NCBI GenBank assembly: GCA_024760905.1
Contig: CM045729.1
Location: 6,063,663 to 6,127,662 of the forward strand
Reading direction: 5' to 3'
DNA length: 64,000 nucleotides
Source: Plotosus lineatus
Taxonomy: Eukaryota > Chordata > Actinopteri > Siluriformes > Plotosidae
Part shown: positions 1 through 13,575 of the stretch, one piece after another
Numbering within the stretch: the first letter of the stretch is position 1
Layout: the number at the start of each line of letters is the position of its first letter
The notes under the pieces: model-generated
Database searches by the model: none
Seen by the model: the letters and a program-made list of their open reading frames with translations, nothing else
Told to the model about the DNA's origin: nothing
Program-made: the position numbers and the translations under genes

Positions 1-102
1 GATAAAAAAAACTATGACCGAAAGACTATGAAACACATTAGCATCTTACACCCAATTTCAGGAAATGCTCACTATTTAGCTTTGAGATGTTTTTACACTA
101 TA

Positions 103-281
103 CAGGTATCCCTCGGCTTACGTTGTTCCACTCACTTTGTGAAAGTTGTTTGGGAGGGGGTTGGAACGGATTAATTAGTTTTCTGTTATTTCTTATTGAA
201 ATAATTGTTTCATCTAACGAACTTTTTGGCTTATGAGCTTGCCCTTGGAACGGATTGAATTTGTATGTCAAGTTACCACTG
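103..281. mobile_element. Short TA-flanked inverted-repeat element (Tigger/pogo-like MITE)
   Basis: The element starts CAGGTATCCCTCGGCTTACG after TA (101-102) and ends CAAGTTACCACTG before TA (282-283). The termini are only roughly complementary. The phrase 'ggaacggatt' recurs near both ends, as in a related copy near 34436-34575. TA duplication and CAG...CTG ends are typical of Tigger/pogo-derived MITEs; the family assignment is inference. Confidence 0.55.
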
Positions 282-311
282 TATTTTATTATTAATATTT
301 GTATTTATTAA

Positions 312-312
312 A

Positions 313-361
<49 letters not shown>
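312..361. repeat. (CA)n microsatellite
   Basis: A run of about 24 CA units lies between AT-rich flanks and the start of the hAT element region. No gene is visible in 1-432. Confidence 0.95.
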
Positions 362-363
<2 letters not shown>

Positions 364-432
364 TAAACTGTATCAACTTCAGAATGAACCACTTTAAATC
401 AATTTTAAAAATAACATTTTAAAGCTTTAGAC

Positions 433-3198
<2,766 letters not shown>

Positions 3199-3206
3199 CT
3201 TTAGAC

Positions 3207-3684
3207 CATGATATCAACGTGTGTATGTAGTTTAGACCTCATCATACTGTAAAGCTCTAATCTGTAAATCCTGTTCGAACATCCGTTATTAAAAAACAAC
3301 CCTGATACCATCTGCCAGAAACACGGACTGCTCAAACACACTCCTGACGCAGGTGTTAATACTTGTTACTGGTCCAGAAGGATCGGCATGCACACACCAC
3401 TGAATCAATGTGTGCTGTCTTCAACCTGCATAATGTAAATTTTTTACATTTTTAAAAATATAAATAAACGTCTCTAAAAATTTCTAATCGACTTCAAGAG
3501 GCTGTATTAGCTCTCTACATCTCTAATAATGATCCTAAATCTGCCGTCCATATGGTTAAGGAGGAGATGAGGGCCATGTTCTCATTCAGAGCAAAGTTTA
3601 ATGTGTAACGAGAACCTCGAATTGTACACGAGAAAATACGTGAGAAAAATAAATACGGTCACAATAATATTTAAATTAAACATA
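3207..3684. other. Non-coding, no recognised feature
   Basis: AT-rich sequence between the hAT element and the next TA-flanked element. I see no exon, RNA gene or repeat I can name. Confidence 0.5.
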
Positions 3685-4586
3685 CAGTCGGCCCTCTTCT
3701 TACGAAACCCTCAGAATACGAAAAATCCAGTATACGAAAAACATGTTCCTAAATTTTTTTCCTCTGTATACGAAACAAGTTCTTCCGAAAAGCGCCAAAC
3801 ACGCCATTCAAACATTAAAACACGCCATTCAAACAATGCGTGAGTTGCTTTCTCATTGGCTGTCTTCCAACATCCTGCCCCGCTGGCCTCCCATTGGCCT
3901 CCCATTGGCCAGGCGGGAGCTGAATCTCCATAGTACTGTACCCATAAAGCTTGTTTGTCACACGCGTAAAAAAGAGCTGTACTGTTGCTTCGTGAGTTTC
4001 GTGAGTTTTTTGAGAGTACTCATTGCAGCTTATTTTTCGTTTTTTAAGTTGTTTAATTCAGTAAATGTTTAATAAATGTGGCATGCTCCGCCGAATGTGG
4101 GCAAAACGCGGCTCATCCGGACCTCCGATCCCTCAGGCAAACAAGTGAATGTTGAGTACTAAACAAGTATTCAAAGCGCACTTACCTGCTTGAGGGATTG
4201 GAGGTCTGGATGAGCTGCGCCCCCATCTCAAAAGCTCTGGCGTCGGCTGCAACACCGCTCACACTCGTCACAAATGTTTACTAATGTTTAATATTGTTTA
4301 GTTTATAAAAAATGTTGAATCATAGTTTCATTAATAGATATGTTAATAAAATGGTTCAATATGTTAATAAAATGTTTAAATGGTTTAACAAATAATTTTC
4401 TTTTACTTTTAACTCATATTTCAGACATATTTCATACGAAATTGGTGTACTTTTATCATTTTTAAAGGGTTTATGGGGTAGTATTGTGAGCCTTGGAACA
4501 TTACATATAAAATGCGCCTCTACTTACAAAAAATCCAGGGAACGAAAAAGGCTCTGGAAAGGATTAATTTCCAAGAGGGCCGACTG
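3685..4586. mobile_element. Tigger-like MITE, 'CAGTCGGCC' family, long copy
   Basis: Starts CAGTCGGCCCTCTTCTTACG after TA (3683-3684) and ends AAGAGGGCCGACTG before TA (4587-4588). The internal sequence repeats 'tacgaaa' and the phrase 'ggctctggaaaggattaat'. Related copies sit at 17144-17502, 22750-22846 and 37262-37632. Length is 902 bp, with no transposase frame. The direct repeats 'acacgccattcaaaca' and 'cctcccattgg' inside are small tandem duplications. Confidence 0.8.
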
Positions 4587-4588
4587 TA

Positions 4589-5263
4589 TTACAAAATCAA
4601 CGCACAATGATAATTTAAAGACCTGGTAAAATGTCCTGCTTTTAATCTGTAGAAATTGACATCTCCTCATGACCCAACCATGACCCAGAACACATGGCAT
4701 CTGGGTTCAAGCTGATTATGTGGAGCAACATTGGCAGCTGCTTAACACAGTCTATCTGTGTACAAAACAGCATTATACACATCGCACCTCATACTAGCAT
4801 ATGGTAAATACAAACAAGAAAAATACTCACTTCCACGCAGAAATGTAGTGGTGGAATCGAAGCTCGTATCATGGCAAATTCGTTATTACAGACATTCATA
4901 AGTCAAGGTACCACTGTACTTCTCACACTAAAGACAACACAAACATTTCTTCTTTAACGTGATGGTCGGGACCGAGACCGATAACCAAGAAAAGTCTGAG
5001 GACAAGCAAGAGCCATCAGAGGATGACATACACCCCCCCAATTAATTTGCAGAAATTCCAAAACATCAAAAGGCTATCATACCTAATAGGCCTAACTAAC
5101 AAGTTTGATGTAGAAACGGTTTTTAGTTAATATGTTAAATTGGTTACCATGGAAACAAAACTTAAAACCACTGAAATCCCAAAATATCAAAAGGCAGAAC
5201 CACACTGCTTAATCAAAATGACTGTCAAATTTTAAAAAGTAATTTGAAATCTGTAGTGGTCTA
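4589..5263. other. Intergenic/intronic stretch with one solo transposon end
   Basis: Mostly unique AT-rich DNA. At about 4840-4916 the phrase 'agtcaaggtaccactg' followed by TA is the end of the 'CAGTGGTACCTTGACTTACG' Tigger-like family seen complete-ended at 32593 and 42942. The partner end is not visible nearby. Nothing else is recognised. Confidence 0.5.
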
Positions 5264-5615
5264 GTGGGACAGTGGTGGTCTAGTAGTATAAGGCGCCAGA
5301 TCGCTGATCCAAAGGTTGGGGGTTCGAGTCCCACTCTCCACAAGGTTGTCACTGTCCCCCCCCAGTGCAGCTAACTGGGTTATCAAAGGCCGGTGATGTC
5401 TCCCACTGTCTATGATGTGAGGCATGTAAAAAAACCATTGCTGACTTTCGACAAGAGTAGGCTGCAAAGCCGTCAGCGTGTTTCCGCCCTGCGATGGCCT
5501 GGCGAGCTGTCCAGGGTGTACTCTGCCCTCGCCCTGAGTTGGCTGGGATGGGCACCAGCCTCCCCGCGACCCTAATTAGGATGAAGCAGTTACAGAAAAT
5601 GAACTGAATGAATTC
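5264..5615 (+). mobile_element. tRNA-derived SINE, tail type II (L2/Rex-like 'gaatgaat' end)
   Basis: The tRNA-like head has an A box TGGTCTAGTAGT and a B box GGTTCGAGTCC, the exact B-box consensus. The body shared by all copies follows ('gctaactgggttatcaaagg', 'ccattgctgactttcg', 'gccgtcagcgtgtttc'). The tail begins 'gccctgcgatggcctgg' and ends 'cagaaaatgaactgaatgaat', which resembles short-repeat 3' ends of L2/Rex1-type LINEs. Confidence 0.85.
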
Positions 5616-5858
5616 GAAATCTTTTATTGAGGTCTGTCCCAGAAACTGACACCAACTATATTCTTACATGATAAATTGGTTGTTATGGAGACATGAAAAA
5701 ATATAAATTAGACAAATCCCAAGATATCAAAAAGGGTACAACTACACTGCCGAGTAGAAGCAACTGCCAAGTTTGAGGGAGACATTCTGGGCTGGAATTG
5801 GAATTATTGCAGATCATGGACAGACAAACTGATGACTGTATCTGGCTGCTTTATATTC

Positions 5859-5860
<2 letters not shown>

Positions 5861-5902
<42 letters not shown>
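5861..5902. repeat. (GT)n microsatellite
   Basis: About 20 GT units in otherwise unremarkable AT-rich sequence (5616-6530). Confidence 0.95.
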
Positions 5903-5905
<3 letters not shown>

Positions 5906-6106
5906 TGACTCTGATATAGTACCTCTGATGGAGGTGTAGTTTGACAGTCCTATATTTTAAGTACTGCAAACACGCTGTACAAAAATTAAACCACATGAAT
6001 TTGATTAAAAGGTAGTCACATGAATTAATATTACATAGGGAAAAACTGACAATAAACTATACACTATTACACTATACTGTACATGAGACAGAACGTAGTG
6101 TCCACT

Positions 6107-6181
<75 letters not shown>
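6107..6181. repeat. Compound (CA)n(AT)n(GT)n microsatellite
   Basis: CA, then AT, then GT runs make a near-palindromic compound microsatellite that can fold on itself. Confidence 0.95.
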
Positions 6182-6184
<3 letters not shown>

Positions 6185-7531
6185 CTAATAAAGAAACTGA
6201 CACTGAAATGTGTGACCCTGACCCTTTACATTTTCTGCAGATTTTGATAAAATAGTTTTGCCCATTTTTTAATGTATGAAGCCAATAAGCAATAAATCCT
6301 GGTGGATGCAGGATTATATTCCTCAGAGAAGCAGCACCATGATCAAATCATCAATAAGAGACTCAGAAAGTCAGTAACACGGACAGAATGAACAGCTTCT
6401 ATTCACGAATAAATAACTTTAGATAATAAATGTGTAATTGGTGACACTGAACTGATTGATAGAGCTTCACATGGTAAACTTTTCTTTCTTATCTAAAGTT
6501 AATAATTATCAATCCATCAACGATCGATATGCAGCCGTGAGCGGGGCACAAGCCAGTGTCCACCCTCACGTCGGTCCCAAGTCCGGATAAATGTAGAGGG
6601 TTGCATCAGGAAGGGTATCCGGCGTAAAACAAATGCCAAATAAAATATGTGAGTCACAACAAAAAAAATCATACCGGATCGGTCGAGGCCCGGGTTAACA
6701 ACGACCGCCATCAGTGCTCTTAACCAACAGGGTGCTGGTGGAAATTGGACTACTGTTGGTCGAAGACATCGAAGAAGAGAGGTGGGAGGCGTGTCCATAG
6801 GATGGGGATGGGAGGTGGATGGGAAGAGAAATGGAGTAGGAGTCATCTTGAAGGACGGGTTTGTCAGGAATGTGCTAGAAGTGAAGAGTGTCAGACAGAG
6901 TGATGAGTCTCAAGTTAGAAATTGAAGGCGTGATGGTCAATGTTGTTAGTGCTGATGCCCCACAGGCAGGATGTGAGCTAGAAGAGAAGGAGAGATTCTG
7001 GAGTGAGTTAGATGAAGTGATGCAGAGTAACCCCAGAGGTGAAAGAGTGGTCATTGGTGCAGACTTCAATGGACATGTTGGTGCAAGCAACAGAGGGGAC
7101 GAGGAAGTGATGGGCAGGTTTGGTATCCAGGACAGGAACACAGAAAGACAGATGTTGATAGATTTTGCAAAAAGGATGGAAATGGCTGTGGTGAATACTT
7201 TCTTCCAGAAGAGACAGGAGCATAGGGTGACTTATAAATGCGGAAGTAGGAGCACACAAGTAGACTACATCTTGTGTAGGCGATGTAATTTGAAGGAAGT
7301 CAGTGACTGCAACGTAGTAGCGGGTGAAAGTGTCGCCAAACAGCATAGGATGGTGGTGTGCAGGATAACGCTGATGGTGAGGAAGGTGAAGAAGGCAAAG
7401 GCAGAGCAGAAAGCAAAGTGGTGGAAGCTGAAAAAGGAAGAGTGTCGGATTGTCTTCAAGGAGGAGTTGAAACAGGCTTTGGGTGGTCAGGAAGTGCTTC
7501 CAGATGACTGGACAACTACAGCTAATGTGAT

Positions 7532-8120
7532 AAGATAAGATAAGATAAGATACAGCTTTATTAATCTCACAATGGAGAAATTCACTGTTACAGGCTCTTG
7601 AGGTACCATCAGTAGGGGGTGCAAAAATAGATACATATACAAACATACACACATACATATATATTATATAAGTAAATAAATAAATAGATACATAAATAGT
7701 ATAAATTAATAAACAATAAAAGAAAAGAAGGGAACGACTTTATAGACTGGCCTATATTAAAGTGTAATGTATCTGAGTGCAGAGTAGATGGGTTGATGTT
7801 CACAGTCAGTGGGGTAGATGTGGTTGATTAAAGTGCTCGGGGTTTTTATTGCACATAACCGGTATTTTCACAGACAGTTACAAAGTGGCGTTGTACAGTC
7901 TGACAGCGGTGGGAATGAACGACCTGCGGTAGCGCTCCTTCCTGCACTGAGGATGTCTCAGTCGTCCACTGAAGGAGCTACTCAGCTTCTCTACAGTCTG
8001 GTGCAGTGGGTGAGAGCTGTTGTTCATGATGGATGTGAGCTTTGCTACCATCCTCCTCTCACTCACCTCCTCCACAGAGTCCAGTGGGCAGCCGAGGACA
8101 GAGCTGGCCCTCCTGACCAG
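7532..8120 (-). mobile_element. 5'-truncated Rex1/L2-like LINE inserted in RTE copy A
   Basis: The plus strand begins (AAGAT)n, then 'acagctttattaatctcaca', which is the reverse complement of the 3' end of the LINE at 59990-62972. The minus strand encodes EEVSERRMVAKLTSIM and FIPTAVRLYNATL, matching that LINE's C-terminus. The insertion is flanked by GTGAT at 7527-7531 and 8121-8125, and removing it restores the RTE sequence ('aatgtgat' joined to 'cagggagac'). It is a typical 5'-truncated retrotransposition product of 589 bp. Confidence 0.9.
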
Positions 8121-8147
8121 TGATCAGGGAGACAGGTAGGAGAGTAC

Positions 8148-9142
8148 AGATGCTCCCCGACTTACGTTCATCCGTTTAATGTTTATTCGATTTTAAGTTT
8201 GTTTTTTTTTTTTAAAAAAAAGTCAAATTTTGAGTTTAGACGTACCTACGTAATACGCTGACGTAATGACGCTGCATTCATTGTTTACAAACTACAGACT
8301 GAGTGTGTATATATATCAGTTATATAGCGTGTTACCCTTGTGTTAAGACGTTGTCTCTATGATTACACTGTTTTGTGGACTTGTGTAATCCTAAGCAAAT
8401 ATGGGTGGTCAGAATCGTAAGCCTACTAGCATGGGTGCAAGTCTCATTCACAGAGATGAATTAACTATCTGCTCAGATCAGCACAATCTACCACGCATAC
8501 TCAGTTTAGCAAAGAGAGTTGTAATATGAATGAAAACCTGAATGCACAAATTACAGAACAATTACAGATATTTATTATCTTTTAGCAGAATCCTAAGAGT
8601 GTATACTTATTTTTATATTAATATTCATTAGGATTTGTATTTGTTCTTTGTATGCATCTCTTGAATAAAGTTTACTTACTTACTAACACAAAAGAAAGCA
8701 CTCTCCGCTTTGCTGGGATTCACATGGCAGGCTGTGTTCTAAACGAGTTCAACGGCACCCTTGTGCACTTGAAAGACCGGAAGTCTGTATAACCCACAGC
8801 AAGTACACTACGTTTGCAAGTACACTACTTTTGGTATTGAGCAGTTCACATATTGTAAGCGTTGATTGGCTGTTTTCAGCTTCATGTAAAGAAACTCGGT
8901 ATAAATAAGTGACTTATTTGAAATAAATGTTGATATTATTTTATATAGTTGATATTATTTTACAATGTTATGTTTATAATAATTGATTTAGGGGTGTTTT
9001 ATGAGATTAGGAAATGGTATTTATGGATGTATAGTACAGTATGAGCTTCATACATCACACGTCACTGTAACAACTTACGTTCACTTTCAACTTACGTTCG
9101 GCCATCCGGAACCAATTAAAAGCGTAAGTCGGGGAGTGTCTG
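8148..9142. mobile_element. 995-bp TA-flanked non-autonomous transposon inside RTE copy A
   Basis: Ends are CAGATGCTCCCCGACTTACG at 8148 and, from the other strand, CAGACACTCCCCGACTTACG at 9142. TA lies at 8146-8147 and 9143-9144. Removing the element and one TA rejoins 'ggtaggagagtacttggtgt', the intact RTE sequence seen at 57870-57890. No transposase frame is visible inside. The same terminus occurs at 43033 and 44917. It is a Tigger/pogo-like element by its TA target and CAG ends. Confidence 0.9.
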
Positions 9143-10523
9143 TACTTGGTGTGTCATCTGGAAGGACACTAGATAAGTAGACTTTGTGGTGGAATGAGGA
9201 AGTGCAGGACTGTGTACAAAGGAAGAGGTTAGCTAAGAAGAAGTGGGACATTGAGAGGACTGAAGAGAGTAAACAGGAGTACAGGGAGACACAGTGTAAG
9301 GCGAAGGTAGTGGTGTCAAAGGCCAAACAGATGGCGTATGATGACTTGTATTACAGGTTGGACAGTAAAGAGGAAGAAAATGATTTGTACAGGTTGGCAA
9401 AGCAGAGAAATGGAGATGAGAAGGATGTGCAGCAAGTTAGAGTGATTAAGGACAGAGAGGGAAATGTATTGACTGATGACAGAAGAGTGCTGGGAAGATG
9501 GAAAGAGTACTTTGAAGAGCTGATGAATGAGGAAAATGAGAGAGAGAAAAAAGAGTAGAAGAGGTGACCGTTGAGGACCAGGAAGTAGCAAATATTAGTA
9601 AGGGTGAAGTGAGGAGGGCATTGAAGAGGATGAAGAGTGGAAAGGCAGTTGGTCCTGATGACATGCCTCTGGAGGTATGGAAGTGTCTAGGAGAGGCAGC
9701 AGTAGATTTTCTGACAAGAACATTCAACAAGGTTTTAGAGCGAGAGCAGATGCTGGAGGAAAAGTGTGCTGGTGCCAATTTTTAAGAATAAGGGAAACGT
9801 GCAGAATTGTGGCAACTACAGAGGGATAAAGTTGATGAGCCATACGCTGAAGTTATGGGAAAGAATAGTGGAAGTACAGAGACGGTCAGAAGGAGCTGCA
9901 TTGTGCCTTTATGGATCTGGAGAAAGCATATGACAGGGTGCCGAGAGAGGAACTGTGGTATTGCATGAGGAAGTCTGGAGTGGCAGAGAAGTATGTTAGA
10001 GTGGTGCAGGACATGGATGAGAGATGTAAGACAGTGGTGAGGTGTGCTGTTGGTGTGACAGAAGAGTTCAAGGTGGAAGTAGGGACTGCATCAAGGGTCA
10101 GCTCTCAGCCCCTTCTTGTTTGCTATGGTGATGGACAGGCTGACAGACGAGGTTAGACAAGATTCCCCATGGACTATGATAATTGCAGATGACATTGTGA
10201 TCTGCAGTGAGAGCAGAAAACAAGTGCAGGAGATCTGTGCACATCTAGAGAGGTGGTGGTATGCCCTGGAAAGGAGGGGAATGAAAGTTTTCAGCCTCAG
10301 TAAGTCAGAATACACATGTGTGAATGACAAGGACACAAGAAGAACAGTGAGATTACAGGGAGCAGAGATAAGGTAGGTGGAGGATTTTAAGTACTTAGGC
10401 TGAACACTCCAGAGCAATAGAGAGTGTGGAAAAGAGGTGAAGAAAAAGTGTCCGGTGTGATGTGTTATCGGAAGGTATCGGCAAGAATGAAAGGAAAAGT
10501 GCACAAGATGGTGTTGAGGCCAG

Positions 10524-10879
10524 CAGGGGCAGTGGTGGTCTAGTGGTATAGGGCGCTGGATCGCTGATCCAAAGGTTGGGGGTTCAAGTCCCACTCTCCA
10601 CAAGGTTGTCACTGTCCCCCCAGTGCAGCTAACTGGGTTATCAAAGGCGGGCCATGTCTCTCACTGTCTATGGTGAGATGCATGTAAAAGAACCATTGCT
10701 GACTTTCGTAAAGAGTAGGCTGCAAAGTCGTCAGCGTGTTTCTGTCCCTTGCGAAAAAGGGTTGTGACAGGAAGGGCATCCGACGTAAAAACCTCTGCCA
10801 AATCAAACGTGCGAATCAGATGATTCGCTGTGGCGACTCCCGAGTAAAAGGGAAAAAGCCGAAAGGAAGACAGACATTT
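10524..10879 (+). mobile_element. tRNA-derived SINE, tail type I (RTE tail), inside RTE copy A
   Basis: Full-length copy with A box TGGTCTAGTGG, B box GGTTCAAGTCC, the common body, then the RTE-like tail 'aggaagggcatccgacgtaa' and 'gattcgctgtggcgactccc'. It is flanked by a 12-bp duplication TGTTGAGGCCAG at 10512-10523 and 10880-10891. It interrupts RTE coding sequence, so it is younger than that copy. Confidence 0.92.
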
Positions 10880-11328
10880 TGTTGAGGCCAGTGATGTTGT
10901 ATGGTTTAGAAACAGTGGCCCTGGGGAAAAGACAGGAGTCAGAGCTGGAGGTAGCAGAGATGAAAATGTTCAGGTTCTCTTTGGGAGTAACGAGGATGGA
11001 TAGGATCAGGAATGAGCACATCAGAGTGACAGCACATGAAAGATGTTTTAGAGACAAAGTCAGAGAGGCTTGATTGAGATGGTTTGGACATATACAGAGG
11101 AGGGATAGTGAGTATATTGGTAGTAGGATGCTGAGGTTGAAACTACCAGGCAGAAGGCCCAGAGGAAGACCAAAGAGACGATTCATGGATGTGGTGAAGG
11201 AGAACATGAAGGCAGTTGGTGTAAGAAAGGAAGATGCAGAGGATAGGGTGACATGGAGGCAGATGATTCGCTGTGGCGACCCCTGAAGGGAACCGCCGAA
11301 AGGAAAAGAAGAAGAAGAGTGGGAGTAC

Positions 11329-11764
11329 AAGATACATCGTGTCGCATGGACAGGAAAAGTTACGGATGTCTACGACACCGTTTAAATCTGGTGCTAATTT
11401 ACCAATTTTGCCACACACATGTAAATTATGTGGTTCTTTGTGCACCTGTGCTCTGATTCATGTGGTTATTGGACCTTGGAAACCTTAGGAGTGGCACAGC
11501 GGGATGTGAAAATACTCTTTGTGAAAATTCTCTCGTCGCAAAATTGAGTGTGAAAAAGGTGTAAACTAAGAATTATTTCAAAAACTGTGTTCACCATTTG
11601 TACATATATTGATATGATATTATCTCCCAGGCATTCACTAAAGATTTTGATGCATTGCTTCACAAATAAACTTTGACATGGAAATATTTATTAAAGTTTG
11701 AAGTTGTCAATTGGAAAAAGTACCAGTTTTGTGATCAGGCCCATACATGTGTGTGCGTATGTGC

Positions 11765-11803
<39 letters not shown>

Positions 11804-12117
11804 GCGGTTAGTAATGATGCATGATGAGTAACCGCTAAGACACCAAACAGCACTCGTGCTGCAAACACATTTCACACGGACACATACTTGATCTTAAGGC
11901 CACTAGTGTCCCAGATAGACATGCACGACTGTTGTGATGGACCATGTTGAACATGAGCCTGGGTTCCTTCCACACAAGCTCTGCAGAGAACATTTGCCCA
12001 CTTCCTTTGCATCAAGGACACACAGTGGGGCTTTTTATCAAAACTCTAGCAGGCTGAACCACAGCACATTCATCTTACTGTATATAATTTGTACCACATC
12101 AAGGTTCTAGAGGTATT
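11329..12117. other. Non-coding stretch with one (GT)n microsatellite
   Basis: A GT run lies at about 11749-11802. The rest is unique-looking sequence with no recognised exon or element. Confidence 0.5.
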
Positions 12118-13072
12118 TACTGAGAGAATATGAGAGAGAGACAGAGAGAGAAAGGTGATAGTGAGGAGGAGAGGGGGGGAGAGATTGAGTGAAAGACAAA
12201 TGGTGAGTGTGAGAGAGAGAGATAGAGAAAGGGGGAGAGTGAGAGAGTTAAAGAGGGTGAGTGAGAGAGTGAGAGAGAGCGAGAGAGTTAACGAGAGAGT
12301 GAGCGAGAGCATGAGAGAGGGTAAGGGTGAGAGAAAGAAAGAATGAGAGAGGATGAAAATGGGAGTGGGTGAGTCAGAGACAATGAGAGAGGGTGAGTGT
12401 GTGAGAGAAAGATGGAAGGGGAGAGGGACACAGTGAGAGGGTCAAGGTCAGAGAAGGAAAGAGTGAGCGAGGTGGAGAGAGAGAGAGAGAGAGAGAGAGC
12501 AACAGGGTAAGGGTGAGAGAAAAAATGAGAGGGTGAGAATGAGAAAGACAGAGATGGTGAGAGTATGTGAGAGAGGGACAGAGTGAGAGAGAGGGGGTTG
12601 AGGGTGAGACACAGAGAGAGGGGTGAGAGTGTGAGAGAGAGGGAGGGAGAGAGGAACAAAATGAGAGAGAGGAAGGTGAGCGTGACAGCAGGGGAGAACG
12701 GGAGCGAGAGGGTGGGAGTGAGAGGGTCAGAGAAAAGGGGGTGAAAGTGAGGGTTAGAGGGAGAGGGGTGAGAGTGAGAGGATGAGAGAGGGTGAGAGAG
12801 ATGGGGAGTGAGAGGGTGAGCGGAGGGAGGGGTGAGAGTGAAAGGATGAGAGAGGGGTGAGAGTGAGAGGATGAGAGGAGGGAGGGGTGAGAGTGAGAGG
12901 ATGAGAGAGGGGTGAGAGTGAGAGGGTGAGAGAGATGGGGAGTGAGAGGAGGGGGGGGAGGAGGGAGAGTGAGAGGATGAGAGAGAGGGGAGAGGAGGGA
13001 AGGGGTGAGAGTAAGACAATGAGACAGGGGGGTGAGAGTGAGAGGATGAGAGAGAGAGGAAGGACTTACTGT
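12118..13072. repeat. Purine-rich (GAGAGTGAGAGG-like) degenerate minisatellite
   Basis: Over 900 bases are almost pure A/G on the plus strand, built from variants of 'gagagtgagaggatgagaga'. Long minus-strand Ser/Leu/Pro/His reading frames here are by-products of the repeat. Polypurine-polypyrimidine mirror-like DNA of this kind can form triplex (H-DNA). Confidence 0.93.
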
Positions 13073-13299
13073 GCCTTCCATGTTTCAGTAACGTTGTCCT
13101 TTGACAGTTCAGTGGATGTATTGGTGTTGAATTGAACCTGAATTCTAGGGGGTTTTCTATGCAATATAAATGTTATTTCAGTGATTAGAAACGCTTTGCG
13201 TTTCCTCTTTTCTTTGCATTTGCGTGGATGTACCACCGGCTCATGGCAAACTGAGAGCTATGAATATTCGAGGAGAGCATTTACAGCCTTTTAGTCTCT

Positions 13300-13378
13300 C
13301 AGATAGGGTGAGATGGAGACAGATGATTCGCTGTGGCGACCCCTGAAGGGAAAAGCCGAAAGGGGAAGAAGAAGTTGT
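13300..13378 (+). mobile_element. RTE LINE 3'-end fragment
   Basis: The sequence 'agatagggtgagatggag', 'gattcgctgtggcgacccct' and then a GAAGAAG-type tail is the last ~75 bp of the RTE family. It is a severely 5'-truncated insertion or SINE tail remnant. Confidence 0.8.
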
Positions 13379-13575
13379 TACTTACAGGAAAGCCAGTGGT
13401 CTTGTTTCACACATCACATATGCATTACTCTCTTGAAAGAGAAGACATCCTGTAGCTCACAGACAACACTGCATACATCAGTAAATAAGGTTACTAAGCA
13501 ACTTCCAAATCTGATTGACGAGACTCGTGTCAATGAACACACAAAAAAAGAAAAAAATCCCGACCAATGACCCCG

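Larger units (their letters stand above)
6842..11286 (+). pseudogene. RTE endonuclease/reverse transcriptase pseudogene (copy A)
   Basis: The endonuclease part reads VIGADFNGHVGAS and VTYKCGSRSTQVDYILCRRCN (APE-type domain, about 6888-7538). After the nested insertions comes the linker FEELMNEENE, the reverse transcriptase start KRMKSGKAVGPDD (about 9630), motif A MDLEKAYDRVPREEL (about 9911) and a C-terminal LPGRRPRGRPKRRFMDVV (about 11140-11200). Motif B is damaged by a frame break ('GTASRVSSQP' where copies C and D have GLHQGSALSPFLF), and the catalytic loop reads IADDIVICSE. There are several frameshifts and deletions, so the copy is dead. Confidence 0.88.
6530..11328 (+). mobile_element. 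RTE-type LINE, copy A, split by three later insertions
   Basis: The 5' non-coding region (6530-6770) matches the copies at 40917, 52125 (reverse) and 56663. Coding segments are at 6842-7531, 9145-10523 and 10880-11286. The 3' end has the family signature 'gattcgctgtggcgacccc' followed by (GAA)-rich sequence near 11328. Copy A lacks part of the endonuclease N-terminus (the join near 6795) and about 110 bp of the reverse transcriptase near 9872. The insertions at 7532-8120, 8148-9142 and 10524-10879 are annotated separately. The clade (RTE, perhaps Expander/RTE-X-like) is assigned from protein motifs and remembered fish repeats. Confidence 0.9.

Noticed and set aside
12288..13081. Two long minus-strand frames rich in Ser, Leu, Pro and His
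   Set aside because: They are translations of a purine-rich tandem repeat in two frames at once, with no start or splice context.
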